From NCBI GenBank assembly GCA_046583095.1, contig JAYGDB010000172.1:1-46564 (forward strand): a stretch of DNA of 46,564 nucleotides. Reading direction: 5' to 3'. Below are positions 33,599-43,283 of this stretch, one piece after another (positions within the stretch are counted from its first letter, which is position 1; each line of letters begins with the position of its first letter). A model generated the notes under the pieces. It was given only the letters and a program-made list of their open reading frames with translations. It had not been told where the DNA came from and did no database searches. The stretch is from JAJDAN01 sp046583095. GTDB taxonomy: Bacteria > Myxococcota_A > UBA9160 > UBA4427. A program made the position numbers and the translations under genes.

Positions 33599-34753
33599 AT
33601 GCCGAGCCCCCCCGAGATCCACGGTCAGTGCAGCGACGGCTTCGCCGCGGTACGCGAGGCTTTTCAGAAGAACTTCGAGCTAGGGCTCGAGGTCGGAGCG
33701 TCGTTCTGCGCTGTCCACGACGGCGAGTGCGTTGTCGACTTGTGGGCGGGGGATCGCGACGCGAATGGAACGCCCTGGGAAGAGGACACGATCGTCAACG
33801 TGTACTCGACCACCAAGACGATGGCAGCGCTCTCGACCCTGATGCTGGTCGATCGCGGTGAACTCGACCTGGACGCGCCGGTGGCGTCGATCTGGCCGGA
33901 GTTCGGAGCAGCCGGCAAGCAGGGAGTGCGGGTCCGTCACCTACTGTCCCACACCTCCGGCGTGTCGGGATGGGAGCAACCGATCACTCTCGAGGATCTC
34001 TACGACTGGGACTACAGCACTGGGCTGCTGGCTGCCCAGGAACCCTGGTGGGAGCCCGGCAGCCGCAGTGGGTATCACTCGCTCACCCACGGGCACCTGC
34101 TCGGTGAGGTGGTGAGACGCACCTGTGGGCGAAGCCTCGGCACCTTCTTCCGCGAAGAGGTGGCAGAGCCCCTGGGTGCCGACTTCCACATCGGCCTGCC
34201 CGAGGAGCACGAACCGCGGGTCGGCGAGCTGATCGCGCCTCCCGAAGACGGGTTGACCGGGCCCGTCGCCGAGCCGGGCTCGGTGGCCGCGAAGAGCCTC
34301 GGCAACCCGCCCATGAGCGGGGACGGTTCGAACTGTCGCGAGTGGCGAGCGGCGGAGATTCCCGCGGCGAACGGGACCGGGAACGCCCGAGCCGTGGCCC
34401 GCGTCGCAGGCGTTCTCGCCGGCGGCGGCAGCGCCGACGGCGTTCACCTGCTCGGCGAGGAGACCCTCGCGAAGGCGATCGAGGAGCAGAGCAACGGCAT
34501 AGATCTCGTGCTCGGCGTGCCGATCCGCTTCGGGCTCGGCTTCGGACTCACCTCTGAGGAATTCCCAATCGGACCCAACCCGCGCACGTTCTTCTGGGGC
34601 GGATGGGGTGGCTCCCTCGTGCTCATCGACCTCGACGCGAAGCTCGGCTTCGCGTACGTGATGAACAGGATGGGTTCGACGACCCTGGGCGACCAGCGCG
34701 CGTTCGGTCCCGCGCAGGCAACGTTCCAGGCAGCGCTCTCCGCATCAGCCTGA
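33599..34753 (+). CDS. Class C beta-lactamase-fold serine hydrolase (EstB-like esterase)
   Basis: A 384-residue protein of the beta-lactamase/penicillin-binding-protein fold, without a signal peptide, so probably cytoplasmic. S70-T-T-K73 in VYSTTKTMAALS is the SxxK nucleophile motif. Y159-H-S takes the YxN place, as in EstB-type carboxylesterases. HLLSHTSGVSGWEQP and FFWGGWGGSLVLIDL are typical of the family, with GGWGG in the KTG position. It probably hydrolyses small esters, not beta-lactams. The start is ATG 33599; only weak GAGAG lies upstream. Its end converges with groEL at a distance of 37 nt. Confidence 0.85.
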   Translation: MPSPPEIHGQCSDGFAAVREAFQKNFELGLEVGASFCAVHDGECVVDLWAGDRDANGTPWEEDTIVNVYSTTKTMAALSTLMLVDRGELDLDAPVASIWPEFGAAGKQGVRVRHLLSHTSGVSGWEQPITLEDLYDWDYSTGLLAAQEPWWEPGSRSGYHSLTHGHLLGEVVRRTCGRSLGTFFREEVAEPLGADFHIGLPEEHEPRVGELIAPPEDGLTGPVAEPGSVAAKSLGNPPMSGDGSNCREWRAAEIPAANGTGNARAVARVAGVLAGGGSADGVHLLGEETLAKAIEEQSNGIDLVLGVPIRFGLGFGLTSEEFPIGPNPRTFFWGGWGGSLVLIDLDAKLGFAYVMNRMGSTTLGDQRAFGPAQATFQAALSASA

Positions 34754-34790
34754 TCGGAAGCTCCCGAGCCCGGACCGAAGACCCGCAGCG

Positions 34791-36455
<1,665 letters not shown>

Positions 36456-36557
36456 GAAATTCCTCTGTGTGACTGGATTGCGGGAAGGGCGCAGAGTATT
36501 ACGCGGAGGTGCTTCCACCGCACCCGGGGTACGGGGCACCTCCTCCGCTCGCTTCGC

Positions 36558-36581
36558 GCTGCCCGGCGACTCCCGGGCAGC
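36558..36581 (-). terminator. GC hairpin between transketolase and groEL
   Basis: GCTGCCCGG (36558-36566) pairs with CCGGGCAGC (36573-36581) around a 6-nt loop, 25 nt after the transketolase stop and about 100 nt before the groEL start codon. No T-run follows on the minus strand, so termination strength is uncertain. It could separate transketolase transcription from groEL. Confidence 0.45.
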
Positions 36582-36605
36582 CTCTGCTGCCGAAGCTGGC
36601 GGCGG

Positions 36606-38636
36606 CTAGAGCGTAGCGCGGATCCGCGTCAGGAGGGCTTCCGGCGTGAAGCCGAAGTGCTTGCCGACCTCGGCTTGCGGTCCCGACGCACCGAAGCTCT
36701 CCATCCCGTAGATGATGCCCCGGCGGCCGACCCAGCGGCGGAAAGACTGGGCGTGAGCCGCCTCGACCGCGACAACGAGCGTATCGTCATCCGGGACGAG
36801 GGCGAGCTGGTACTCCTCGGGCTGGTCCGCGAAGAGTTCCTGGCTGGGCACAGAGACGACCCGGGCCGCGACCCCGTCCCCATTCAGGGCGGACGCGGCC
36901 TGACACGCGAGGAAGACTTCTGAACCGCTTGCCAGCAGGACCACCCGAGGTGTTCCGTCGCACTCGCGCACCGTGTAGCCCCCGCGCCAGATGTCGTAGG
37001 GTTCGAAGCCAGCCTCGCGCTCGATCGCCGGCACCTTCTGGCGCGTGAGCGAGAGCGCGCAGGGGCCCTCGGCCTTCTCGAGGATCCACGCGTACGCCAT
37101 CGCCGTCTCGACGCCATCCGCGGGACGCAAGACCGTGAGGCCCGGAATCGCCCGTAATCCGTCCAACTGCTCGATGGGCTGGTGAGTGGGACCGTCCTCG
37201 CCGACATAGATCGAGTCGTGCGTGAAGACGAAGGTCGACCGCACCTTCATCAGCGCAGACAATCGGATGGCCGGGCGCATGTAGTCGCTGAAGATCAGGA
37301 ACGTCCCCGAGTACGGGAGGAACGTCCCGTCGAGGCCGATGCCGTTCGTCACTGCCGCCATCGCATGCTCGCGCACACCGAAGTGGATGTTCTTTCCGGC
37401 GAAGGGGTCGACGCCCTCCCCCGCTCCCGGGCCGATGATGCCGGCGCCCTTGACGATCGGCGGCGCACCTGAGCCCGCGAGGTCGGCCGAGCCACCCACC
37501 ATGTAGGGCACGTGCTCGGCGAGCTTCGCGATCACCACCGCCGAGTGCGAGCGCGTCGGATTTTCGACGCCTTCCATGCCCTCCGAGAGCAGTGCACCGA
37601 GGTTCGCAGGCAGCTTCCGCTCTCGCGCGGCATCCCAGGCCGAGGCGCGCTCGGGATGCGCTCGGCGCCAGGCTGCGTGGCGGGTATCCGCACCACTGCG
37701 AGCCTCTGCAATCTGCGAAAGGCGATCCGCGAAGTAGGCGGCGACGTCATCGGGGACATGAAGCTCCGGTTCGAGCGGCCAGCCGACCTCCTGCTTGGCG
37801 GCGTGGATGTCCTCGCGCTTCATCGACCAGCCGTGGGCCTTCGCCTGTCCCGCAATCGCGCCGCTGCCCTTCCCAACCAGCGTCTTCGTGACGATGAGCG
37901 ACGGGCGCTCGGTCTCGCCGCGCGCTCGAGCGAGCGCGGAAGCAAGCCCCTCGTGGTCTTCGCCGTCGATCGTCTCGACATGCCAGCGCTGTGCTTCGAA
38001 GCGGGCGGGGACATCCTCGCTGAACGAAAGGGACGTGGGTCCGTCGATCGTCACGAGATTGTCGTCGTACAGGAAAATCAGGTTGCCGAGGCCGAGATGA
38101 CCCGCCAGCGAGCCTGCCTCGGAAGAGACGCCCTCCATCAGGTCCCCGTCGCCGACAATGCCGTAGACGAAGTGCTCGCCCGGACCGAGCAGATCGTCCG
38201 AGTCGAGCTGTCCGAAGCGCGAGCGCGCGAGGCGTCCGGCCAGCGCCATCCCGACCGCATGGGCAAAGCCCTGCCCGAGAGGTCCCGTCGTGACCTCGAT
38301 ACCGGGGGTCTCGCCGTACTCCGGGTGACCCGGGGTGCGCGACCCGAGGTTCCGGAAGAGCTCGATGTCGGCCTGGGAGAGAACTCCGTAGAGCCGGAGC
38401 AGCGAGTACTGGAGCATCGAAGCGTGGCCGTTCGAGAGCACGAAGCGGTCGCGCAGTGCCCAGCGGACATCGTGGGGATCGAAGCGGAGGTGGGCGTCCC
38501 ACAGCTCGAAGGCGGCGCGAGCCAGCCCCATTGGCGCGCCGACGTGCCCGGAGTTCGCCCGTGCAACCGCATCGACCGACATGAAGCGGATCGTATTCTC
38601 GATCCGCTCACGAAGTTGAGGGGTGAGCTCGCTCAT
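36606..38636 (-). CDS. tkt: Transketolase
   Basis: A 676-residue thiamine-diphosphate enzyme of the pentose phosphate pathway that moves two-carbon units between sugar phosphates. The N-terminal SGHVGAPMGLA and FVLSNGHASMLQYSLL, the thiamine motif GDGDLMEGVSSEAGSLAGH (in part) with its Mg2+ site, and the second-domain HDSIYVGEDGPTHQP are all intact, with the expected C-terminal domain. Length is normal. The start is ATG 38636, with CGGAG about 6 nt upstream. It is followed by a hairpin and then groEL on the same strand, but no other pentose phosphate gene is adjacent. Confidence 0.96.
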   Translation of the reverse strand: MSELTPQLRERIENTIRFMSVDAVARANSGHVGAPMGLARAAFELWDAHLRFDPHDVRWALRDRFVLSNGHASMLQYSLLRLYGVLSQADIELFRNLGSRTPGHPEYGETPGIEVTTGPLGQGFAHAVGMALAGRLARSRFGQLDSDDLLGPGEHFVYGIVGDGDLMEGVSSEAGSLAGHLGLGNLIFLYDDNLVTIDGPTSLSFSEDVPARFEAQRWHVETIDGEDHEGLASALARARGETERPSLIVTKTLVGKGSGAIAGQAKAHGWSMKREDIHAAKQEVGWPLEPELHVPDDVAAYFADRLSQIAEARSGADTRHAAWRRAHPERASAWDAARERKLPANLGALLSEGMEGVENPTRSHSAVVIAKLAEHVPYMVGGSADLAGSGAPPIVKGAGIIGPGAGEGVDPFAGKNIHFGVREHAMAAVTNGIGLDGTFLPYSGTFLIFSDYMRPAIRLSALMKVRSTFVFTHDSIYVGEDGPTHQPIEQLDGLRAIPGLTVLRPADGVETAMAYAWILEKAEGPCALSLTRQKVPAIEREAGFEPYDIWRGGYTVRECDGTPRVVLLASGSEVFLACQAASALNGDGVAARVVSVPSQELFADQPEEYQLALVPDDDTLVVAVEAAHAQSFRRWVGRRGIIYGMESFGASGPQAEVGKHFGFTPEALLTRIRATL

Positions 38637-38685
38637 CGTTTCTCCGAGGAGTCGCTATCTCACGGCCGGGAGGCCAGCCGCTCCA

Positions 38686-38705
38686 GGGATCGGGGAGGGG
38701 GGGGG
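38686..38705 (+). repeat. Guanine-rich tract upstream of transketolase
   Basis: Three G runs (GGG, GGGG and nine G) separated by ATC and A lie 50-70 nt before the transketolase start codon. The nine-G run can count as two, so a G-quadruplex could form on the plus strand, which is the template strand for transketolase. The homopolymer length could also carry sequencing error. Confidence 0.4.
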
Positions 38706-38842
38706 AACCGCGATCCCGTTGCACTCTACAGCAGAACCCGAAGGGGTGGCGATAGGTCACCGGCCAGATTACTGCCGAACGGCGTTCGACCCTTCGCGCA
38801 CGGGTCGCTGGTGGGCCAGTCGGCGAGTAAACTCGGGGACCG

Positions 38843-39169
38843 ATGCTCGCGCCCCGACTCGCAACCCTGGCGATCGTCGTCAGCCTGCTCGCGGCCTGCG
38901 CGGAGGCACCCGACACCCCAGGCCCGGAAGCGCGGGCCTGCGCGGGACTCGTTGCCTTCCACCGCGGGGAGTCGCGCCATTTCGAGTTGATGAGCCACGA
39001 GTCGGAGCCGGGGCGGGTTCGAATCGACTACCGGAGCGGCGACCAGGAAGGCGTCGCCCTCTGCCACGTACAGGGTCGTGAAGACGGTACGTTCGAGATC
39101 ACGGGCGCAGTCGTGGACGAGAACCGCCTGAACGATGACCAGATCGCCGCCTTCGAGGCCGGGCGCTAG
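38843..39169 (+). CDS. Small lipoprotein of unknown function
   Basis: A 108-residue protein with a signal peptide and lipobox (VSLLAAC, Cys19), so probably anchored in the envelope. The mature part is short and has two further cysteines (C33 and C74 by my count), which might form a disulfide. I do not recognise a family. The start is ATG 38843; TAAACT ends 9 nt upstream as a possible -10. Its stop overlaps that of the converging EEP-family gene (CTAG at 39166-39169). Nearby genes give no clue to its role. It is credible as a gene because of the signal peptide and clean frame. Confidence 0.7.
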   Translation: MLAPRLATLAIVVSLLAACAEAPDTPGPEARACAGLVAFHRGESRHFELMSHESEPGRVRIDYRSGDQEGVALCHVQGREDGTFEITGAVVDENRLNDDQIAAFEAGR

Positions 39170-39996
39170 GAATCCGCTTCCACCGGCTCACTCCGCAGCT
39201 CCGCGTAGACGCCGAAGTGATCCGTCGGCCAGACGCCGTCCTTCTCATCGTCGCAGACGACCCGGCAGTCCTCGAGCACCCCGACGCCGTCCGCCAGCGG
39301 ATACCCCGTGAAGATGTAATCGATCCGCTTGTCCGGCTCGAACGCCGTCCGCGCATAGGGGTTTCGATTGCACCAGGTGTGACCCGGCCCCTGCGACGGG
39401 TCGGCCGCAACGCGGAGGGCGTCGTTGAAGTAGACCGACCGTCCGCCGATGGCGTGGGCGCCGCACATGAACCGGATCTCGTCCGAGTCAGGCTCGGCGT
39501 TGAAGTCGCCGACGACGACGGGCGGGAAGCCGCCCTTCGGCCGATGCGCAAGAACGTGCGCTGCCAGAGCGTCCACCTGCTGGCAGCGGGTGTCGCTCTG
39601 GTGGAGCTTCCAGTTGAGGTGGGTCGTCGTGAATGCGATATCGCCTACGGGCGCCTCGACGATCACCGTGAGAGCCGCGCGTGTCTCGCCATCTCCCCGG
39701 TCCGGTAGCTTCAGCTCGTGGCGCTCCCGGATTGGCCAGCGACTCGCAATCGCGTTGCCGAACGAGAGCGACGGCTGCTCCTGCCTCCAGAACGGAGAGG
39801 CGTGCACGTAGTCAACCTGGTAGCCACGACCCTCGACGAGGGTCGCGACTTGATCCATCGACTCGCTGTGGAGCGCCTCCTGGAACCCGATCAGGTCCGG
39901 ATCGAGTTGATCGAGCCACTCTCGGATCCGCTGCTGCCGGGCCTCCCAAGGGCCGGAGTCATGCCACAGGTTCAGGGTCAGAACGGAGATCGACAT
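39166..39996 (-). CDS. Endonuclease/exonuclease/phosphatase-family hydrolase
   Basis: A 276-residue EEP-fold protein. The metal-binding landmarks are visible in order: LTLNLWHD (Asn), LIGFQEA (Glu), THLNWKL (His), VVVGDFNAEPDSDEI (Asp and Asn), RIDYIF and PTDHFGVYAEL (final Asp-His pair). Members cleave phosphodiester bonds in nucleic acids, sphingomyelin or inositol phosphates. No signal peptide is seen, so it acts in the cytoplasm; the substrate is not predictable. The start is ATG 39996, with GGAGG about 8 nt upstream. Its stop overlaps the small lipoprotein stop by 4 nt. Confidence 0.87.
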   Translation of the reverse strand: MSISVLTLNLWHDSGPWEARQQRIREWLDQLDPDLIGFQEALHSESMDQVATLVEGRGYQVDYVHASPFWRQEQPSLSFGNAIASRWPIRERHELKLPDRGDGETRAALTVIVEAPVGDIAFTTTHLNWKLHQSDTRCQQVDALAAHVLAHRPKGGFPPVVVGDFNAEPDSDEIRFMCGAHAIGGRSVYFNDALRVAADPSQGPGHTWCNRNPYARTAFEPDKRIDYIFTGYPLADGVGVLEDCRVVCDDEKDGVWPTDHFGVYAELRSEPVEADS

Positions 39997-40040
39997 GCCC
40001 GGTCCTCCAGCCCGCTACTCTACAGCAGGCTGCGGCACCC

Positions 40041-40136
40041 CTACTGGGCCCGCAGCACCCGATACACACCGAAGTGAGCCACAGCCCGGAAGTTCTTCTC
40101 GATGTAGTCGCGCAACCGCGGCACGGCAGGATTTCA
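40041..40136 (-). pseudogene. Possible C-terminal gene remnant or very small ORF
   Basis: After an in-frame TGA at 40136-40134, the minus strand reads NPAVPRLRDYIEKNFRAVAH and then FGVYRVLRAQ before a stop at 40043-40041. The amphipathic, protein-like composition in a 257-nt gap suggests the tail of a lost gene. A GTG at 40124 would give a 27-residue peptide, but no ribosome site precedes it. The family is not recognised and the call is weak. Confidence 0.25.
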
Positions 40137-40253
40137 GCGGCACAACGCGCGCGCGGGCGAGACAACGAGGGGCCCGCACCCGAAGAAGCTTCAGCCGCGT
40201 ACGAAGAACTGGTCTAGGCTCTCGAGGCACCGATACCCAGGAGGCACCCTGCC

Positions 40254-40592
40254 ATGGCACAGGGCACCTGGCGGGCCTTCGAACTCGCCGACGAGATCAA
40301 GGCCCAGCAAGCTTCGACCTCTCCGTATCGAGAGTTCCTGCGCATGCCGACCTTGAGCTGCGGGATCTACTCCCTCCAAGCGGGGTCCCAGGACCTACAG
40401 GGACCCCACGACGAAGACGAGGTCTACTACGTGATCTCGGGCCGGGCGCGCGTCCGCGTGGACGAGCAGGAACGAACCATCGGGCCCGGCTCGATCCTCT
40501 TCGTCCCTGCCAGCGCCGAGCATTCCTTCTGCGAGATCGAGCAAGATCTCACGCTGATGGTCTTCTTCGCCTCCGGCGGCCCCTCGGCCTGA
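40254..40592 (+). CDS. Small single-domain cupin protein
   Basis: A 112-residue cupin. The two cupin motifs are visible: GPHDEDEVYYVISGRARV with metal-ligand His and Glu candidates, and PGSILFVPASAEHSF with the second-motif His. The protein is soluble and cytoplasmic. Such stand-alone cupins can be metal-dependent isomerases, dioxygenases or ligand sensors; nothing here decides which. The start is ATG 40254, with a perfect AGGAGG about 9 nt upstream. It is followed by a converging tRNA gene, and its neighbours do not suggest a pathway. Confidence 0.82.
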   Translation: MAQGTWRAFELADEIKAQQASTSPYREFLRMPTLSCGIYSLQAGSQDLQGPHDEDEVYYVISGRARVRVDEQERTIGPGSILFVPASAEHSFCEIEQDLTLMVFFASGGPSA

Positions 40593-40630
40593 CGTCCGCG
40601 GCATCCGCCGGGCAGAATTTTCGGAGTCGT

Positions 40631-40706
40631 TGGTCGGGGTGGTGGGATTCGAACCCACGACGCTGAACCCCCAAAGTTCAGGCTCTAGCCACTGAGCTAC
40701 ACCCCG
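40631..40706 (-). tRNA. tRNA-Pro (UGG anticodon), CCA encoded
   Basis: A 76-nt cloverleaf on the minus strand. The acceptor is CGGGGTG/CACCCCG with discriminator A and an encoded CCA (40631-40633). The D stem is GCTC/GAGC. The anticodon stem TGAAC/GTTCA holds the loop TTTGGGG, giving anticodon TGG with G37. The T arm is GTGGG-TTCGAAT-CCCAC. The C1-G72 pair with A73 is typical of bacterial tRNA-Pro. Confidence 0.97.
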
Positions 40707-40823
40707 ACGACGGGGACCCTACCACGGGAGGCAACGCCCAGCCGAGCTGAGAGCGGGTCCGCACCGGGCATGCTATCCCCCGGGTTTCACAGCACTTTCC
40801 AATCGAGCCCCAAGAGCACGGCC

Positions 40824-42233
40824 ATGAGCGATACCCCCCGAAATCTCTTCGACAAAGTCTGGGAGACGCATCGCGTCCGCGAGCTGCCGAGCGGGCAGAC
40901 CCAGCTCTTCATCGGGACCCACCTGGTCCACGAGGTCACGAGTCCGCAGGCCTTCGCAATGCTGCGGGAGCGCAACCTGCCGGTGCGCTTCCCGCAACGC
41001 ACCTTCGCCACCGTCGATCACATCATCCCGACCGACTCCCAGATCCGGCCCCTCTCCGATGAGCTCGCCGAAGCCATGATGACCGAGCTCGAACGAAACT
41101 GCCGCGACCACGGCATCCGGTTGTTCGACGCAGCCAGCGGCGCCCAGGGCATCGTTCACGTGATCGGCCCAGAGTTGGGACTCACCCAGCCCGGCACGAC
41201 GATCGCGTGCGGAGACAGCCACACCTCGACCCATGGCGCCTTCGGGGCGATCGCCTTCGGGATCGGGACGAGCCAGGTGCGCGACCTCCTGGCGACGCAG
41301 TGTCTCGCGATGGTGCGGCTCCAGGTCCGGCGCATCGAGGTCACCGGCAAGCTCGCCCCCGGCGTGTACGCGAAGGACCTCACGCTCGACATCATCCGCC
41401 GCCTCGGCGTCAAGGGCGGCGTGGGCTACGCATACGAGTACGCGGGACCCGTCCTCGCAGCGATGAGCCTCGAAGAGCGAATGACCGTCTGCAACATGTC
41501 GATCGAGGGCGGCGCCCGCTGCGGCTACGTAAATCCCGACGACACCACCTACGAGTACCTGCGCGGCCGACCCTGGGCGCCCGAAGGCGACGCCTTCGAC
41601 CGCGCCGTCGCCTGGTGGCGCTCGATGGCGAGCGAGCCCGGCGCCGACTACCACGACGTCGTCGAGGTGCCCGGTAGCGAGATCGCACCGACCGTCACCT
41701 GGGGGATCAACCCGGGCCAGAACCTCGCCATCGACCAGACGATCCCGACGATCCAGGACACCCCGGACGAAGACCGTGCATCCGTCGCCGAGGCCCTCGA
41801 GTACATGGACCTGCGCCCCGGGATGCCCATCGCGGGGACGCCCATCGACGTGGCCTTCATCGGCTCCTGCACGAACGGGCGCATCTCGGACCTGCGCGAG
41901 GCGGCGCGGGTCGCGGAGACCGGGCAGGTTCCGCCGAACGTCCGCGCGCTGGTGGTGCCGGGCAGCCAGGCGGTGGCCCGACAGGCCGAGGAGGAGCACC
42001 TCGACGAGGTCTTCCGCGCCCACGGCTTCCAGTGGCGCGAGCCGGGTTGTTCGATGTGCCTCGCGATGAATCCCGACAAGCTCGAGGGCCGGGAGGTGTG
42101 CGCGTCCTCGAGCAATCGCAACTTCAAGGGGCGTCAAGGCTCGCCGACGGGCCGGACCCTCCTGATGTCGCCCGCCATGGTGGCCGCCGCCGCCATCCAC
42201 GGGCAGGTCGTCGACATCCGGGAGGTGCTCTGA
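40824..42233 (+). CDS. leuC: 3-isopropylmalate dehydratase large subunit
   Basis: A 469-residue aconitase-family [4Fe-4S] enzyme that, with LeuD, isomerises 2- to 3-isopropylmalate in leucine synthesis. NLFDKVWETHRV is the classic start; CGDSHTSTHGAFGAIAFGIG is the substrate site (quoted in part); the cluster cysteines are in IGSCTNGRISDL and GCSMCLAMN. Length is normal. The frame is open from 40770, but I start at ATG 40824, which matches the family N-terminus. It overlaps leuD by one base (TGATG). No leuA or leuB is adjacent in the window. The start is 117 nt from the divergent tRNA-Pro gene. Confidence 0.96.
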   Translation: MSDTPRNLFDKVWETHRVRELPSGQTQLFIGTHLVHEVTSPQAFAMLRERNLPVRFPQRTFATVDHIIPTDSQIRPLSDELAEAMMTELERNCRDHGIRLFDAASGAQGIVHVIGPELGLTQPGTTIACGDSHTSTHGAFGAIAFGIGTSQVRDLLATQCLAMVRLQVRRIEVTGKLAPGVYAKDLTLDIIRRLGVKGGVGYAYEYAGPVLAAMSLEERMTVCNMSIEGGARCGYVNPDDTTYEYLRGRPWAPEGDAFDRAVAWWRSMASEPGADYHDVVEVPGSEIAPTVTWGINPGQNLAIDQTIPTIQDTPDEDRASVAEALEYMDLRPGMPIAGTPIDVAFIGSCTNGRISDLREAARVAETGQVPPNVRALVVPGSQAVARQAEEEHLDEVFRAHGFQWREPGCSMCLAMNPDKLEGREVCASSSNRNFKGRQGSPTGRTLLMSPAMVAAAAIHGQVVDIREVL

Positions 42234-42835
42234 TGGCAGCCACGCCGATCGAATCCGTTGCCGGACGGGCCTGCGTGCTCCGCGGCGACGACATCGACAC
42301 CGATCGGATCATCCCCGCACGCTTCATGAAGGTGGTGACCTTCGAAGAGGTGGGGGCGCACGCGTTCGAAGACGACCGCGCGGCCGCCAAGGGCGATCAC
42401 GCCCTCGACGACGAGACCTACGCGGGCGCGAGCATCCTCGTCGTCGGTCGTAATTTCGGGTGCGGCTCCTCGCGCGAGCACGCTCCCCAGGCACTGATGC
42501 GCTTCGGCTTCAACGCCTTCATCGGCGGATCCTTCGCAGAGATCTTCGCGGGCAACTGCACCGCCATGGGCCTCCCTTGTGCGGCCCTCGACGAAGCGGA
42601 TCTCGACAACCTGATGGGCAGCGTCGAACTCGATCCGGAGCAGGAAGTCGAGCTCGACATCGAGGCGAACACCGTGACGTCCCGGGCGGGAACGGTGCCT
42701 GCGAACATCCCGGACGGCACCCGCACGCAGCTGCTCGAAGGCACCTGGGACGCGATGGGCATGCTTCTCGACGGTGCCGACGAGGTCGCCGGCACCGCGG
42801 AACGTCTGCCCTACATCAACGGGTTCGCGAGCTAG
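42233..42835 (+). CDS. leuD: 3-isopropylmalate dehydratase small subunit
   Basis: A 200-residue swivel-domain partner of LeuC. GDDIDTDRIIPARFMK and GRNFGCGSSREHAPQAL are the signature segments that close over the substrate, and the C-terminus (NGFAS) is of normal length. The start is ATG 42233, sharing its A with the leuC stop (TGATG), so the two subunits are translationally coupled in equal amounts. A longer frame opening at 42032 inside leuC is not real. Its last 20 nt overlap the 3' end of the converging TlpA-like gene, so the two cannot share a separate terminator. Confidence 0.96.
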   Translation: MAATPIESVAGRACVLRGDDIDTDRIIPARFMKVVTFEEVGAHAFEDDRAAAKGDHALDDETYAGASILVVGRNFGCGSSREHAPQALMRFGFNAFIGGSFAEIFAGNCTAMGLPCAALDEADLDNLMGSVELDPEQEVELDIEANTVTSRAGTVPANIPDGTRTQLLEGTWDAMGMLLDGADEVAGTAERLPYINGFAS

Positions 42836-43283
42836 CACCGCAGCCCAGGGCGTCCAGGTGCTTCCGCCACTCGGCCTCGGACCGAGGCGCGATGTCTGTC
42901 GTCCGCTCGCCCTTCGACCAGACGAGATTCATCGGCAGGCCTCGGCCACCGACTTCCCGAAACACCTTGCCCTCCGGATCGCGCAGGAGAGGCAACTCGA
43001 TCCCGTAGCGCTCGACGAAGCGAGCAATCTCGGCCTCACCTTCGTCCACGTCGACGAGCACCACCCGCAGGCGTTCGACTGGACAGCTCGCCGCCGCGCG
43101 CTGAAGAGCCGCGATGTCATCACCGCACGTGGGGCACCAGGTCGCCCAGAAGTGAAGCAGGACGGTCTGTCCCGGCGCCGGAAGTACGGCCACCGGTTCG
43201 CCCCCGGCGCCGACCAGCGTGAGTGGCTCATCCGCCCACGCGGGGCAAGCCAACAGGCACACGATCGCGATCCACCAGCGCAT
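42816..43283 (-). CDS. TlpA-like periplasmic thioredoxin-fold protein
   Basis: A 155-residue protein with an N-terminal signal peptide (MRWWIAIVCLLACPAWA) and a thioredoxin-like domain. The active site is FWATWCPTC, with C50 and C53. LVDVDEGEAEIARFVERYG and LPMNLVWSKG supply the conserved cis-Pro region. TlpA/ResA proteins reduce disulfides in the periplasm, often to prepare cysteines for haem or copper loading. The start is ATG 43283, directly after the stop of the beta-barrel gene (TGA then ATG), so it is coupled to it. Probable target: the CSIC cysteines of the barrel or a metal site handled by this set, by inference. Its 3' end overlaps leuD. Confidence 0.85.
   Translation of the reverse strand: MRWWIAIVCLLACPAWADEPLTLVGAGGEPVAVLPAPGQTVLLHFWATWCPTCGDDIAALQRAAASCPVERLRVVLVDVDEGEAEIARFVERYGIELPLLRDPEGKVFREVGGRGLPMNLVWSKGERTTDIAPRSEAEWRKHLDALGCGASSRTR

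Noticed and set aside
36456..36605. CIRCE element before groEL
   Set aside because: No TTAGCACTC-N9-GAGTGCTAA-like dyad is present in this interval.
40773..42200. A 475-codon minus-strand frame antisense to leuC
   Set aside because: leuC is intact with all cluster cysteines. The antisense product is compositionally a shadow.
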